A DNA stretch of 64,000 nt from Brevibacillus antibioticus (GTDB taxonomy: Bacteria > Bacillota > Bacilli > Brevibacillales > Brevibacillaceae): contig NZ_SZNK01000001.1 in assembly GCF_005217615.1 (NCBI RefSeq), positions 3,002,501 through 3,066,500 of the forward strand, read 5' to 3'. Both the position numbers and the translations under genes were made by a program. The notes under the pieces are model-generated. The model saw nothing but the letters and a program-made list of their open reading frames with translations, ran no database searches and had not been told where the DNA came from. This document shows positions 18,501 through 26,519 of the stretch, piece after piece; the first letter of the stretch is position 1, and each line of letters begins with the position of its first letter.

Positions 18501-21500
18501 TTCCATTCTTCTGTTTGCTTATTCCACGTCAAATCAGCATGACGATCCCCTGACACCTCTTGATAGGACCAATTATCCTTACCTTGCTGATCTGAAAATT
18601 GCAGCCAATAGGTGTACTTAGCATGAACCGGCTTCACGACGTTGATCTTCTTTTCCATGCTAGTTTGTTTTCCGTCTTTTTCCGTAACCTGCACAGTTAG
18701 CTGATGTTGCCCCAAGTCGAGATCATTTACTTCTAACAAATACGAAAAACCCGGTTTTACAGGAGGTGCCTCTGGGTACGTTCGCAAAATATCCGGGCGT
18801 TCCAGTCCATATTTCGCCTCACCCACTGCAACGCCATCCATTAACACTTCGATTTTCTCCACTTTACCGGAAGTCATGAACCAGCCTGTTAGGTTATAGC
18901 TTCCACTAATCTGTTCATTCTCTCCTGGAGCATCAATCGCACCTGTCGTCATCAAAGCGTCGCCCTTTATATGAACAGGCACTTGCTGGACGATGCCAGC
19001 AAAAGTGACGGACAGAACGGTATTACCCGGCGCTAGGCCTGTTATCACACCAGTTGCGTCTATTTTTGCAATGGCTGGATCCTGAATCGTGTAAGAGACT
19101 TCGCCCGTTACGTCCTTCGTACCCTTGTCCCGATAAGAGGCAACAACAGTGAGAGAAACGGTCTTTTCTTTCTCAAGATCAATTTTGGAAAGATTGGTGG
19201 TAATCCCAGTAACGGGTCCAATGGTTACTTGTTTATCGAAGACGAGACTTTCTGCTCCCTTTTTGTTGGTTACACGTACAGTTATTTTGTGCTCGCCTTC
19301 ATTGAATCGCATGGTATCGAGCTGATACTGAAATCCTGCATTTGCATTTTCATAGCGCGGATACAGGGCAAAAATGTCTGGGCGTGGCCCGCCATATACT
19401 GCCGTTCCTTGTAGCTGCCCATCCATCAACACTTCGATTTTGGCTACACCGTCCGGATCAAGGAGCCATCCCTGAATCGTTGTGATTCCTCCAATTTCTG
19501 CTTTGTCCATCGGGATGTCGATCTTTCCTTTTCCAACCAGTGGGCCAGATTCTGTTTCCGTCACAACCACTGGAATGGTTAGGGTCTGACCTCCATAACT
19601 GACGACAATCTTGGTCATTCCTACTTCGAGTCCAGTGACGATCCCCAGTGGACTAACGTGGATGACATTGGAATTTTCGTACGAATATACGGCTTGGGCA
19701 GTCACATCTTTTGGACTTTGATCAGTTGAAGTTGCGGTAATCTGCAGCTTCTTCATCGACGATTTTGCTAAGCTGATGCCCGATTCTGTATGATGCAAAC
19801 TATCTGCTTGAGCTACTTCTCCAACCACAAAGCTTTTCTCTGACAATGGGTATTGTTTCCCTTCGCTATCCGTCACCACGACAGATACCGTATGAGGGCC
19901 AGCTTGCAAATCGGACAGATCCACCGTATAGCTGAATCCGGCATTCGTATTCTTATAGTCTGGATGCAGCAGGGCAATGTCAGGTCGTCCTATACCCGAA
20001 TTGGCTTGTCCGACTTCTTTTCCATCAAGGAAGACCTGATAACGAGTAGACGTAGTAGGATGCAAAAACCATCCCGCTATCGTATACGTACCATTAATAA
20101 TGGCTTGATTTACTGGCGTTTCTATTTCGCCTATTGCTTTAAGTGCTTCTGCTGCTGTAATCACGAGCGGTATCTTGATACTCTGATTTCCGTACTTGAT
20201 CGCAAGACTCGTCTTGCCTTGCGCAAGAGCCGTAACCAAGCCGTCTGGACTCACTTTTGCAACGGATGGATCTTCTATGGTGTAAAGGGCTAGCTTGGTC
20301 ACATCCTGCTTGCTCTGGTCCTCCAGCTCTGCTTTGACTGCAAGTTGATGTGTCTTTCCTTGAGAAAGCTGCAACTCGGCAATATCTACATGCAATCCAA
20401 TTACCGGTAGCAATTCGACCACCTGAACAGTTCTTGACCCCAGCATCGTTTGCTTCCCATCCTTGGCTGTTCCTCGAACAGAAATGGCATGCTTTCCTTG
20501 CTGCAAAAGGCTTGTGTCAAGACTGTAATGAAATCCAACGTTGCTACCCGGTAGAGAAATATCGGTAATCTCTATTTCAGGACGGGGAACTCCATATGTG
20601 GCTTCCCCGATTACAACGCCATCCACCAACACCTCAACGCTCGAGACACCACTAGAAGCGATAAACCAGCCTGTTACAGGGTAAACTCCGCTAATCGTCG
20701 CATTGTCGAGAGGACTGTCCAATCCCCCTTGGGTCAGACCAGCCGCCGCTTTAACCAAGATCGGAATCGTCAGCACTTGTCCCTGGTAATCGACAGTAAC
20801 CGTTGTCTGTCCGATCCGAAGACCTGTGATGATTCCGTGACCGGAAATGCTAGCAACCGTTGAATCTTCAAGGGTGTACTTCACTTCTCTTGTTACATCT
20901 CGGATTTGGTCATTTTGCAAAACAGCTGAAATGAAAACTTGCTGTGTATTCCCTTGTGTTATTTCGACCTTATTTACATTTGCAGCTATACTCGTGGCTG
21001 GTTGTGCAAGCTCGAAGGACACGGAGCGCTCCGCCAGGACTTGCTCTTTGCCTTCCTGATTAACAGCCATCACCGTAATAGCGCGCTTCCCTTCCATTAT
21101 TTGGGTCGTATCCAAAAAATACTGAAAACCAGAAGTAGCATTTTGATAAGCTGGGTACGCCTGCGCGATATCAGGTCGTGGTTGCCCGTAAAGAGCTTCC
21201 CCGACTACTTTCCCATCTACATGAACCTCTATCTTTGCTAAACCTGCTGGATCTAAATACCAGCCTCTAATGAGAGCGGCTCCCGTCATTGTAGAATGAT
21301 CGACTGGACTCTCTACTTCCCAGCGCGGTACGAGCGCGATTTTTTCCTGGATCGTGACAGGAATCGTGATGGTTTGTCCATCATAGCGAATCGTCAAAAT
21401 CGCCGTTCCCATTCCTGTTCCTTTTACGAAACCCGTCGGAGTTACCGTTACGATTTTTTCATCCGAAGAAGTGTATTCAGCCAGCATCGTTACATCTTTT

Positions 21501-23338
21501 AGCGTTTTATCTTCGAGAATCGTAGAGACAACGAGCTGATGCGTATTTTCGGCCGTTAGTTCGAGCTTGGAAACATCTGCATGAAGGCCCTCTACTGGCT
21601 GCTTGGTGCCAATATAGAACGTACTTCCTTCCATAAGCGTCTGCTCTTCATTCTTGTTTTGAATGGCAAGCGTAATGGTATGCAATCCTACGCTCATTTC
21701 TCTTGTATCTAGTTGAAAATGATAACCCGCGTTTCCATTTTGATACGCTGGATACTTAGCCTCAATATCGGGTCTGGGATCACCATAGGTTGCCTCTCCA
21801 ACCTTTATACCATCAACCATGATACTAATTTGGGACACGCCTGCCGGATCTAGATACCATCCCTTCATCTCATAGGTACCAAGAATTAATTCACCATTTT
21901 CTGGGGTGTCGAGACCGCCACGTGGGGTCAAAGGTACATTTTCACGAACCACTACTGGGATTTCGATCGTCTTGTCTTCAAACGTTACGATCAATCGCGT
22001 CTCACCAATGCCAGTAGCAGTCACCAGTCCTGTTGGCTTTACTGTAGCGATTTTTTCATCGTTACTGACATAACTCGCTTCCTCGGTAATGTCTTTGGTC
22101 GTATCATCTGTCATCTTCGCCTTGATCTTCAATGGATAGCTTTGCCCTATGGAAATAGCGAGCTTATTAGGAGAAGATTCAATCGACTGAATCGCGAGAG
22201 ACTCTGTGCTTCCTATCCCCAAGGCTTTTTCCAGGTTCACCAGCCCTTTGCCATAAAAACGTGGCTCACCTAGAGGTGTTGCACTCTCGACCAAAATATC
22301 CCGGACTTCATCGTTGGTTGCTCTTCCCTTCTTCGACCAAATGACCGCTGCGGCACCTGCCACGTGAGGAGCAGCTAAAGATGTACCCGAGCGCAATTCA
22401 TATCCTTTGTGAAGAGTAGTGCTTAAAATATCCACGCCCGGAGCCATCAGGTCCAATCCCGTTCCTACACTGGAGGAATCAGCACGCTGGTTATCCCGAT
22501 TAATGGAACCTACCGACAACGTTTCCGAATATTTTGCCGGAAATAATTGGGTATCCTCACCGAGACCTCGATTACCCGCTGCTGCAATGACCAGAATCCC
22601 ATGCTCATTCGCCCTTTTTATCTGGTCGTGCAACGCTTGACTGTCCACGGACCCACCTGCACTGATCGAGATAATATTCATGCCATTCTGAATGGCCCAT
22701 TCTATTCCCTGAATCATACTCGAATACTTGCCATGACCTTTTTCATCTAGAACTTTGATTGGATAGATTTCCGCTTCTGGCGCGACTCCTATTATTCCAA
22801 GCTGATTATCTTTGCCAGCAATCACCCCGGCCACAGCGGTACCATGACCATGGGCATCCTCATAATCCGCTTCACCTTCTACATAGGAAATGCCGCCACT
22901 CACTTTCAAATCTTCATGACGAGAGATTCCTGTATCTAAAATTCCTATCTTTACATTTTTACCTAAGTAATTTTTGCTATGAGCTTGAATAGCACCGACA
23001 TGCTCGACTCCCCATGGGATCTCCTGTTTTTCTGCTAGGTCGATCTCTGCTAACTCTGTGTCACTATCTTCCTCAATGTACGCGACATTCCGATCTTGAG
23101 ATAATTCCTCCCTTTCACTTTCAGTTAAGGTAGCCACCATAATTTTGGAATTGAGCTGTTGTACAGACGTTCCTTGAATGGCGCTCCTTTTTGTTCGGTT
23201 ACTGTCCTTGAAACCAACCAAGTATGTTTTGCTTTTTTCCGTTGCGTGCACCTGCTCTGGAAACGTTTGCAAAAACAGTAAAGAGAGCAATATAAATACG
23301 TTACAAATACAAATGGACCGGATGATTTTACGATTCAT
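15596..23338 (-). CDS. Giant secreted subtilisin-like protease with alternating Ig-like repeats
   Basis: A 2580-aa protein: signal peptide (residues 1-32), inhibitor-like propeptide, then an S8 peptidase with catalytic Asp in GILDTGIS, His in HGHGTAVAGVIAG and Ser in SGTSLAAPHVAGAAAV. From about residue 385 six bacterial Ig-like (BIG_2) domains (each with a K-D-V-T or R-D-V-T strand and a xGLVTGxxxG turn) alternate with six domains marked GWYLDPAG or a variant and GEATYGxPRPDI. Later come Ig/fibronectin-like domains (around ILVIYTPVAKRVMDL and APSIVNAEAETNSLKIYW), a pre-peptidase-like domain, one YD-type segment (YVYDQNNRIKAI) and a seventh BIG_2 at the C-terminus. GGGAGGGAG lies 9 bases upstream of the ATG. 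It is first in the operon with Rhs, so it may process, anchor or release the Rhs toxin outside the cell. Confidence 0.92.
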   Translation of the reverse strand: MNRKIIRSICICNVFILLSLLFLQTFPEQVHATEKSKTYLVGFKDSNRTKRSAIQGTSVQQLNSKIMVATLTESEREELSQDRNVAYIEEDSDTELAEIDLAEKQEIPWGVEHVGAIQAHSKNYLGKNVKIGILDTGISRHEDLKVSGGISYVEGEADYEDAHGHGTAVAGVIAGKDNQLGIIGVAPEAEIYPIKVLDEKGHGKYSSMIQGIEWAIQNGMNIISISAGGSVDSQALHDQIKRANEHGILVIAAAGNRGLGEDTQLFPAKYSETLSVGSINRDNQRADSSSVGTGLDLMAPGVDILSTTLHKGYELRSGTSLAAPHVAGAAAVIWSKKGRATNDEVRDILVESATPLGEPRFYGKGLVNLEKALGIGSTESLAIQSIESSPNKLAISIGQSYPLKIKAKMTDDTTKDITEEASYVSNDEKIATVKPTGLVTATGIGETRLIVTFEDKTIEIPVVVRENVPLTPRGGLDTPENGELILGTYEMKGWYLDPAGVSQISIMVDGIKVGEATYGDPRPDIEAKYPAYQNGNAGYHFQLDTREMSVGLHTITLAIQNKNEEQTLMEGSTFYIGTKQPVEGLHADVSKLELTAENTHQLVVSTILEDKTLKDVTMLAEYTSSDEKIVTVTPTGFVKGTGMGTAILTIRYDGQTITIPVTIQEKIALVPRWEVESPVDHSTMTGAALIRGWYLDPAGLAKIEVHVDGKVVGEALYGQPRPDIAQAYPAYQNATSGFQYFLDTTQIMEGKRAITVMAVNQEGKEQVLAERSVSFELAQPATSIAANVNKVEITQGNTQQVFISAVLQNDQIRDVTREVKYTLEDSTVASISGHGIITGLRIGQTTVTVDYQGQVLTIPILVKAAAGLTQGGLDSPLDNATISGVYPVTGWFIASSGVSSVEVLVDGVVIGEATYGVPRPEIEITDISLPGSNVGFHYSLDTSLLQQGKHAISVRGTAKDGKQTMLGSRTVQVVELLPVIGLHVDIAELQLSQGKTHQLAVKAELEDQSKQDVTKLALYTIEDPSVAKVSPDGLVTALAQGKTSLAIKYGNQSIKIPLVITAAEALKAIGEIETPVNQAIINGTYTIAGWFLHPTTSTRYQVFLDGKEVGQANSGIGRPDIALLHPDYKNTNAGFSYTVDLSDLQAGPHTVSVVVTDSEGKQYPLSEKSFVVGEVAQADSLHHTESGISLAKSSMKKLQITATSTDQSPKDVTAQAVYSYENSNVIHVSPLGIVTGLEVGMTKIVVSYGGQTLTIPVVVTETESGPLVGKGKIDIPMDKAEIGGITTIQGWLLDPDGVAKIEVLMDGQLQGTAVYGGPRPDIFALYPRYENANAGFQYQLDTMRFNEGEHKITVRVTNKKGAESLVFDKQVTIGPVTGITTNLSKIDLEKEKTVSLTVVASYRDKGTKDVTGEVSYTIQDPAIAKIDATGVITGLAPGNTVLSVTFAGIVQQVPVHIKGDALMTTGAIDAPGENEQISGSYNLTGWFMTSGKVEKIEVLMDGVAVGEAKYGLERPDILRTYPEAPPVKPGFSYLLEVNDLDLGQHQLTVQVTEKDGKQTSMEKKINVVKPVHAKYTYWLQFSDQQGKDNWSYQEVSGDRHADLTWNKQTEEWKSNHDTAIGNTWIRVGSSNPVIKWEAPRSGKIQVSGWISKIQVDEGDGVNVRLLKNDKQIWPSNGWQSIEFNDEIGVEIQEELEVEQGDALLFQVDQKESSIGDLLKWTPEITYVSNAVNDNASPQIYLTSPTVGAAVSTVDGKDVVAITGFAMDPNIGDQVNIWYQLDDEDPQELTRFMASEKHQPFLYNLPTHHLKPDVLYSLRVWAVDQKSGRSHSEKVDFTLDMRAQAEKEDIMVVADWKSPKDGTEISKGEKVSLTWEYASYRGHSSKIESQELLINISEGGRLPSTIREKLTGTARSYVFDTSVIEKNARVEARIRTIMPKTPTYVYGGTAKLNFSVLAANQAPVVYSTVFVTLDRGLTGTINYTLNENDVTDKIVSTKLRVGFTPGGNELDEKEEFIRETSQNRQVVSRYSFPLTKDMLHQTIYWTVQAQDNRGAWTPAVNYSVPLEEALPKIVIYTPVAKRVMDLDDTFTLDGTYTKLTSGETIEAQVFSSRSAKNFTTTGTSGQWELNWTGREIGSGTYENIQVTEPMVAYYSGSLTVEDKPDAPSIVNAEAETNSLKIYWSPSVGALDYGIQVDGGGIKKVGDVTNHTIAGLQPARVYTIRLWAYTSAGISSYSSSFTVETKPAEGNFNGMVENSPVRMYFPAKEMKYMKIVAGTNGTYSFTLNNDSGSPANAILSVYKAASLQSHEEIAAGANGRVNPVFVAGKTYYVKIVANDTSYATLLAKPGGEVFTFNQPKEITLQPGQTVEMAMNTIISGKYRMTTQLKNQTNKYPVVTVLSNGNAITPKETPTPSESNYELGMGNYKIKLTNTESYPVSVSFTVFAPPPGGTLYEYVYDQNNRIKAIKENDVESVTFIHDDNGNILKSVKHAVTLPPKGTVLHVDQEKVEVRAGSTRPIKVTATKEDGSTLDVTAQGLYTVVDSRVGFIVKGVVYGMNPGTTEARVSYDGQFKTITITVVP

Positions 23339-23472
23339 CTCTAAAAACTCCCTCCCCCATACAGTTCAAAACCGAAAGAAAATAAGTACAGGTAAAATTA
23401 GTGAAATATTCCTTAAATGCACAATTAGAATTATAATAAATTCCTTATTTTGGGGCAACGGGAAATAAAGAC

Positions 23473-23500
23473 AAAAAAAGACGTTCTTATACAAGAACGC
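23473..23500 (-). terminator. Rho-independent terminator behind phzF-like gene
   Basis: On the minus strand GCGTTCTTGTATAAGAACGT forms a tight hairpin followed by CTTTTTTTG. It lies 18 bases after the phzF stop. Confidence 0.85.
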
Positions 23501-23517
23501 CCCTCTCTTTTCCTTAT

Positions 23518-24220
23518 TTATCCCCTCATCTGCCCCGCAATCGTCAAATGCGCCTCACCAGCTACGCGAATAACAGGCTCCTCTCCGGATCGATCAACCG
23601 TTACATACAGCTTTCCTGGCCGACTAATCGCATGTCCTTGCCCTATGACGAGCTGTGTCACGTTTCCAGCAGGCAGCCGTTCTTCCAACGCCAGATAGCT
23701 GCGGACTGGAACGAGTAGATGCCTATTGCCAGTGGAAGCGAGCTTCATCGGATAGCGATCGTCCAAATCAGCCAGTGTTAGGCCAACCAGCCTCGCTACC
23801 TCTTCTCTGTCCAAATCAATCTCCTTCACAGAAGGATTGATTTGGGTCATTTCCACTCGCTGTAACTGGCCATCCTCCATCACCAATTGAACAGGAATCA
23901 AGCCGACGTTTGTCTCAAACACGATACGGCTAGCCTTTTCCAACCATCCGCGCTCTGTCGCCAATAGCCAAGCAGAACCCACTGTCGCATGGCCGCAGAA
24001 ATCGATCTCAACCAAAGGAGAAAAGTAGCGAATGCGAAAATCAGCTTCTGGATGGTCGGACGGCATCAAAAAGGCAGACTCAGGAAGATTCAACCCATTG
24101 GCAATTTTCACGCATTTGTTGTAAAGTCAAAGTACTTGATTCCGGGATGACGCCTGCAGGATTGCCTGCAAACGGCTTTCTCGTAAAGGCGTCCACATGG
24201 TATACACTCACATGCTTCAT
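23518..24220 (-). pseudogene. PhzF-family isomerase, single-base frameshift
   Basis: PhzF-type proteins are cytoplasmic isomerases/epimerases related to diaminopimelate epimerase. The ATG at 24218-24220 (with AAAGGAGAG upstream) encodes VYHVDAFTRKPFAGNPAGVI, the standard PhzF start. This frame hits a stop after about 45 codons. Continuing in the next frame at an in-register GTG gives KIANGLNLPESAFLMPS, then FCGHATVGSAWLL and a normal C-terminus ending at 23518. The total length, 703 bases, is not a multiple of three, so one base is extra (or two are missing) near 24110-24120. A sequencing error is the alternative. The reassembled protein (about 234 aa) is a little shorter than typical members (260-300 aa). 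A gutted LysR gene lies divergently next to it. Confidence 0.85.
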
Positions 24221-24347
24221 GGTTATTTCTCTCCTTTTGTTAAACGAATGCTTCTCTTGCTTTTCATCTTAAAATGGATCAACCGCGCTGTAAAATGAAG
24301 CTTTCGCATACCAACCATGATAAAAACTTCATGAAAGGAGGAGCTCC

Positions 24348-24512
24348 ATGACTTTGTTTCAAATGGAAGTCCTTGTGGCTGTCTCGAACGCTGGCAATTT
24401 CACGCCGCCTATCTCTCGGCAAATCGGATTGGCTGTACGCTCGCTTCGTGAAGCCCCACCTGCCGTTCAAGCTTTTTTACGGGAAGCAGAGCGCATTGCA
24501 CCCACACTATAA
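24348..24512 (+). pseudogene. LysR-family regulator with most of the gene deleted in frame
   Basis: AAGGAGG and an ATG open a 54-codon frame. It begins MTLFQMEVLVAVSNAGNFT, the typical first 19 residues of a LysR regulator, and then jumps directly to IGLAVRSLREAPPAVQAF and LREAERIAPTL, typical of the extreme C-terminus of the family. Roughly 230 residues, including the recognition helix and the effector domain, are missing. The product cannot bind DNA as a LysR protein. It probably once controlled the divergent phzF-like gene, which is also broken. Confidence 0.75.
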
Positions 24513-24530
24513 AAAGGACGTGCTTCTTCG

Positions 24531-24908
24531 TTGAAAAAATGGCTCATTCTACTACTTGCTTTCTCTGTGATCAGCAGTGTGATTTTAGGAATTACCATTC
24601 AAGCCGGTACGTTGCTGCCGTTGATTAACCAGAGCTTTTTAATCGGTCTTTTCCTGTTAATCGTTGGGAGTATTGCTGTCGTTACACGCTCTGGATTTTT
24701 CACTATTTTTCTGCGTGGATTCAAGCAGTTGAAAGAGATGTTCTTTCGCAAGCCGCGCATGATGGACAGTGATATCGTTCAAACAAACGACCCTGCTTTC
24801 GAGGAAAAGAAGGAGTCGTTCGTGCGAATCGGAACCTCGCTTTTTCTCACGTCAGGCACTGGACTGATTGTCTTCTCCATCGTTCTTACCTGTTTCTACT
24901 ATTTATAG
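24531..24908 (+). CDS. DUF3899-type small membrane protein
   Basis: A 125-aa protein of unknown function that resembles the DUF3899 family found in Bacillales. It has three membrane helices (about residues 5-24, 32-53 and 98-122) with a basic cytoplasmic segment between the second and third (FKQLKEMFFRKPRM). It starts with TTG. The ribosome site (AAAAAGGACG) is somewhat far from the start. It follows the LysR remnant by 18 bases and ends at a strong terminator. Confidence 0.7.
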   Translation: MKKWLILLLAFSVISSVILGITIQAGTLLPLINQSFLIGLFLLIVGSIAVVTRSGFFTIFLRGFKQLKEMFFRKPRMMDSDIVQTNDPAFEEKKESFVRIGTSLFLTSGTGLIVFSIVLTCFYYL

Positions 24909-24918
24909 TCACACAAGG

Positions 24919-24958
24919 AAGGGCTGTCCCACCGATTGGGAACAGCCCTTCTTCTCTC
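24919..24958 (+). terminator. Rho-independent terminator
   Basis: AAGGGCTGTCCC pairs with GGGAACAGCCCTT around ACCGATT, followed by CTTCTCTCTT. It terminates the DUF3899 gene and may also stop minus-strand transcription from the peptidase operon, since the stem ends in A/G on the other side. Confidence 0.85.
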
Positions 24959-25075
24959 TTACGACTCTATCAAATGACAAGCCACCCAATGCCCGGGTTG
25001 CGCCTCCTGCCACCTCGGCACTTCTTCCGCGCAACGAGGTTGTACGAGTGGGCAGCGTGTACGAAACCATGGAAG
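24959..25075 (-). pseudogene. C-terminal remnant of an oligopeptide ABC transporter ATPase (OppD/DppD-like)
   Basis: The minus-strand frame ending at the TAA of 24959-24961 reads FRTRCPLVQPRCAEEVP and EAQPGHWVACHLIES. The RCP, the Cys-containing helix and the GHxVACH block are the hallmark tail of OppD/DppD ATPases, which couple ATP hydrolysis to peptide uptake. Nothing of the nucleotide-binding domain remains. It sits 10 bases downstream of the PepV-like gene in the same orientation as a peptide-binding lipoprotein gene. I infer that a deletion removed the permease genes and most of this ATPase gene. Confidence 0.75.
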
Positions 25076-25085
25076 TCCTCCTCAT

Positions 25086-26519
25086 TTACTTAGCCAGCTC
25101 GTAAATGGCATGCGCATATATCGCCATGGCACGCAGCAGATCGTCAATCTCGGCATATTCATCAGTCAGATGGGCCATGGACTCCTTGCCTGGAAAGAGC
25201 GGGCCGAAAGCAACACCATACGGCATGATTTTGGCGTAGGTAGCTCCTCCTGAGGATAGAAGGGTCGCTGGCTCTCCCGTGTGCTCCTCGTACACCCGCG
25301 ACAAGGTTTGGATCACGGGATGATCTTTGGGTACAAAATGCGACTTGGATGTCCGCAGAGCGGAAATCATCCAGCCCAGCTCTGCAGTCCTTTGCTTCAA
25401 TTTCTCAACGTATTCTTCACAGGAAATTGTCGCCGGATAGCGTATATTGAGCCGGACTGTTCCCCCTTCGCTGGAATCGTAATGCAGAATCCCCGCGTTG
25501 ACCGTCAGCTTGCCTGACACTTCATCCTCACAAGCCATATGTAGATGATCAGCAAAATAATCTTCGTGCAGGACATCAGCTAACATCGTAAGAAAGGACA
25601 AGCAGGAGCCACCAAACGGGTACGAGCGCAAAAAAGTAGCCAACAAGGTTCCCGCATTTACGCCCAGAAATGGCGCCATCCCATGAGCTGGCTTTCCTGC
25701 GAGCGTGAATTGCAACTGTCCCAGCCCTACCAGTTCCATACGACCAGTTGTGTGGTTTTCGTTCAGAAACATTTCCCACTCTTCCGCCAGTCGAGAAAGG
25801 ACGACCGCCTGCCGTGCCTCGGAGTCCAGTCGTACAAGAGCGACTGCTTTTTCGGGAACACTGTTGCCTTGGTCACCGGAGAGAAATGACGCTAACTGCC
25901 ATGCTCCATTTCGTTCGATTGGCTCCACCGCTGGAATCGTTAATGTCGGGTTGATCTGTCCCTTTTCGGCATGTGTCATCGGGAAGGAGGAATCCGGTGA
26001 AAAGCCAATCGGCGGTATGCGATCATGCTCGGCAAAATGCTTCATGCACAGCCAGCCACTCTCTTCATCTGTACCGATGATCATTCGTACGCGTTTTGTA
26101 AGTGGCAAACCTGAATCCTTGACCAGCTTCAACGCATAGTACGCGGCCATCGCAGGACCTTTGTCATCAATCGCTCCCCGCGCGTAGATGCGACCGTCAC
26201 GAATGCTTGGTTCAAAAGGCGGGGTCGTCCACCCTTCTCCCACAGTGACGACATCGATATGAACGAGCACACCGATCTCTTCTTCCCCGCTGCCGAGCTC
26301 GATTGTCCCTGCGTAACCATCTAGATTTTTGGTCCGGAAGCCATCCAACTCACCGCGTGCGAGCATTGTTTCAAGCGCCGCGGCAACACCTTCGCCAAAT
26401 GGCTTTCCTTCTTTTGCCGTCGTCATGTCTTCGATGCTATTAATGGAAAGAAAGGATTTCAAATCATCCAGGTACTGCTCTCTTTGCAGAAGCGCTTGCT
26501 GCCGCCAGTAATCGCTCAT
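25086..26519 (-). CDS. pepV: M20-family dipeptidase, PepV/Sapep type
   Basis: A zinc-dependent dipeptidase of 477 aa, cytoplasmic, probably splitting imported peptides. M20 features in order: first zinc His-Asp pair in VLVHIDVVTVGEGW, bridging Asp in YARGAIDDKGPAMA, Glu pair in IIGTDEESGW, Asp in FSPDSSFPMTHAEKG. A dimerisation lid region follows (KPAHGMAPFLGVNAG), and the final His lies within the C-terminal MAHLTDEYAE region. It starts with ATG overlapping the stop of the upstream sigma-54 activator gene by four bases (ATGA), so translation is coupled. With the peptide-binding protein it forms a peptide use operon. Confidence 0.9.
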   Translation of the reverse strand: MSDYWRQQALLQREQYLDDLKSFLSINSIEDMTTAKEGKPFGEGVAAALETMLARGELDGFRTKNLDGYAGTIELGSGEEEIGVLVHIDVVTVGEGWTTPPFEPSIRDGRIYARGAIDDKGPAMAAYYALKLVKDSGLPLTKRVRMIIGTDEESGWLCMKHFAEHDRIPPIGFSPDSSFPMTHAEKGQINPTLTIPAVEPIERNGAWQLASFLSGDQGNSVPEKAVALVRLDSEARQAVVLSRLAEEWEMFLNENHTTGRMELVGLGQLQFTLAGKPAHGMAPFLGVNAGTLLATFLRSYPFGGSCLSFLTMLADVLHEDYFADHLHMACEDEVSGKLTVNAGILHYDSSEGGTVRLNIRYPATISCEEYVEKLKQRTAELGWMISALRTSKSHFVPKDHPVIQTLSRVYEEHTGEPATLLSSGGATYAKIMPYGVAFGPLFPGKESMAHLTDEYAEIDDLLRAMAIYAHAIYELAK

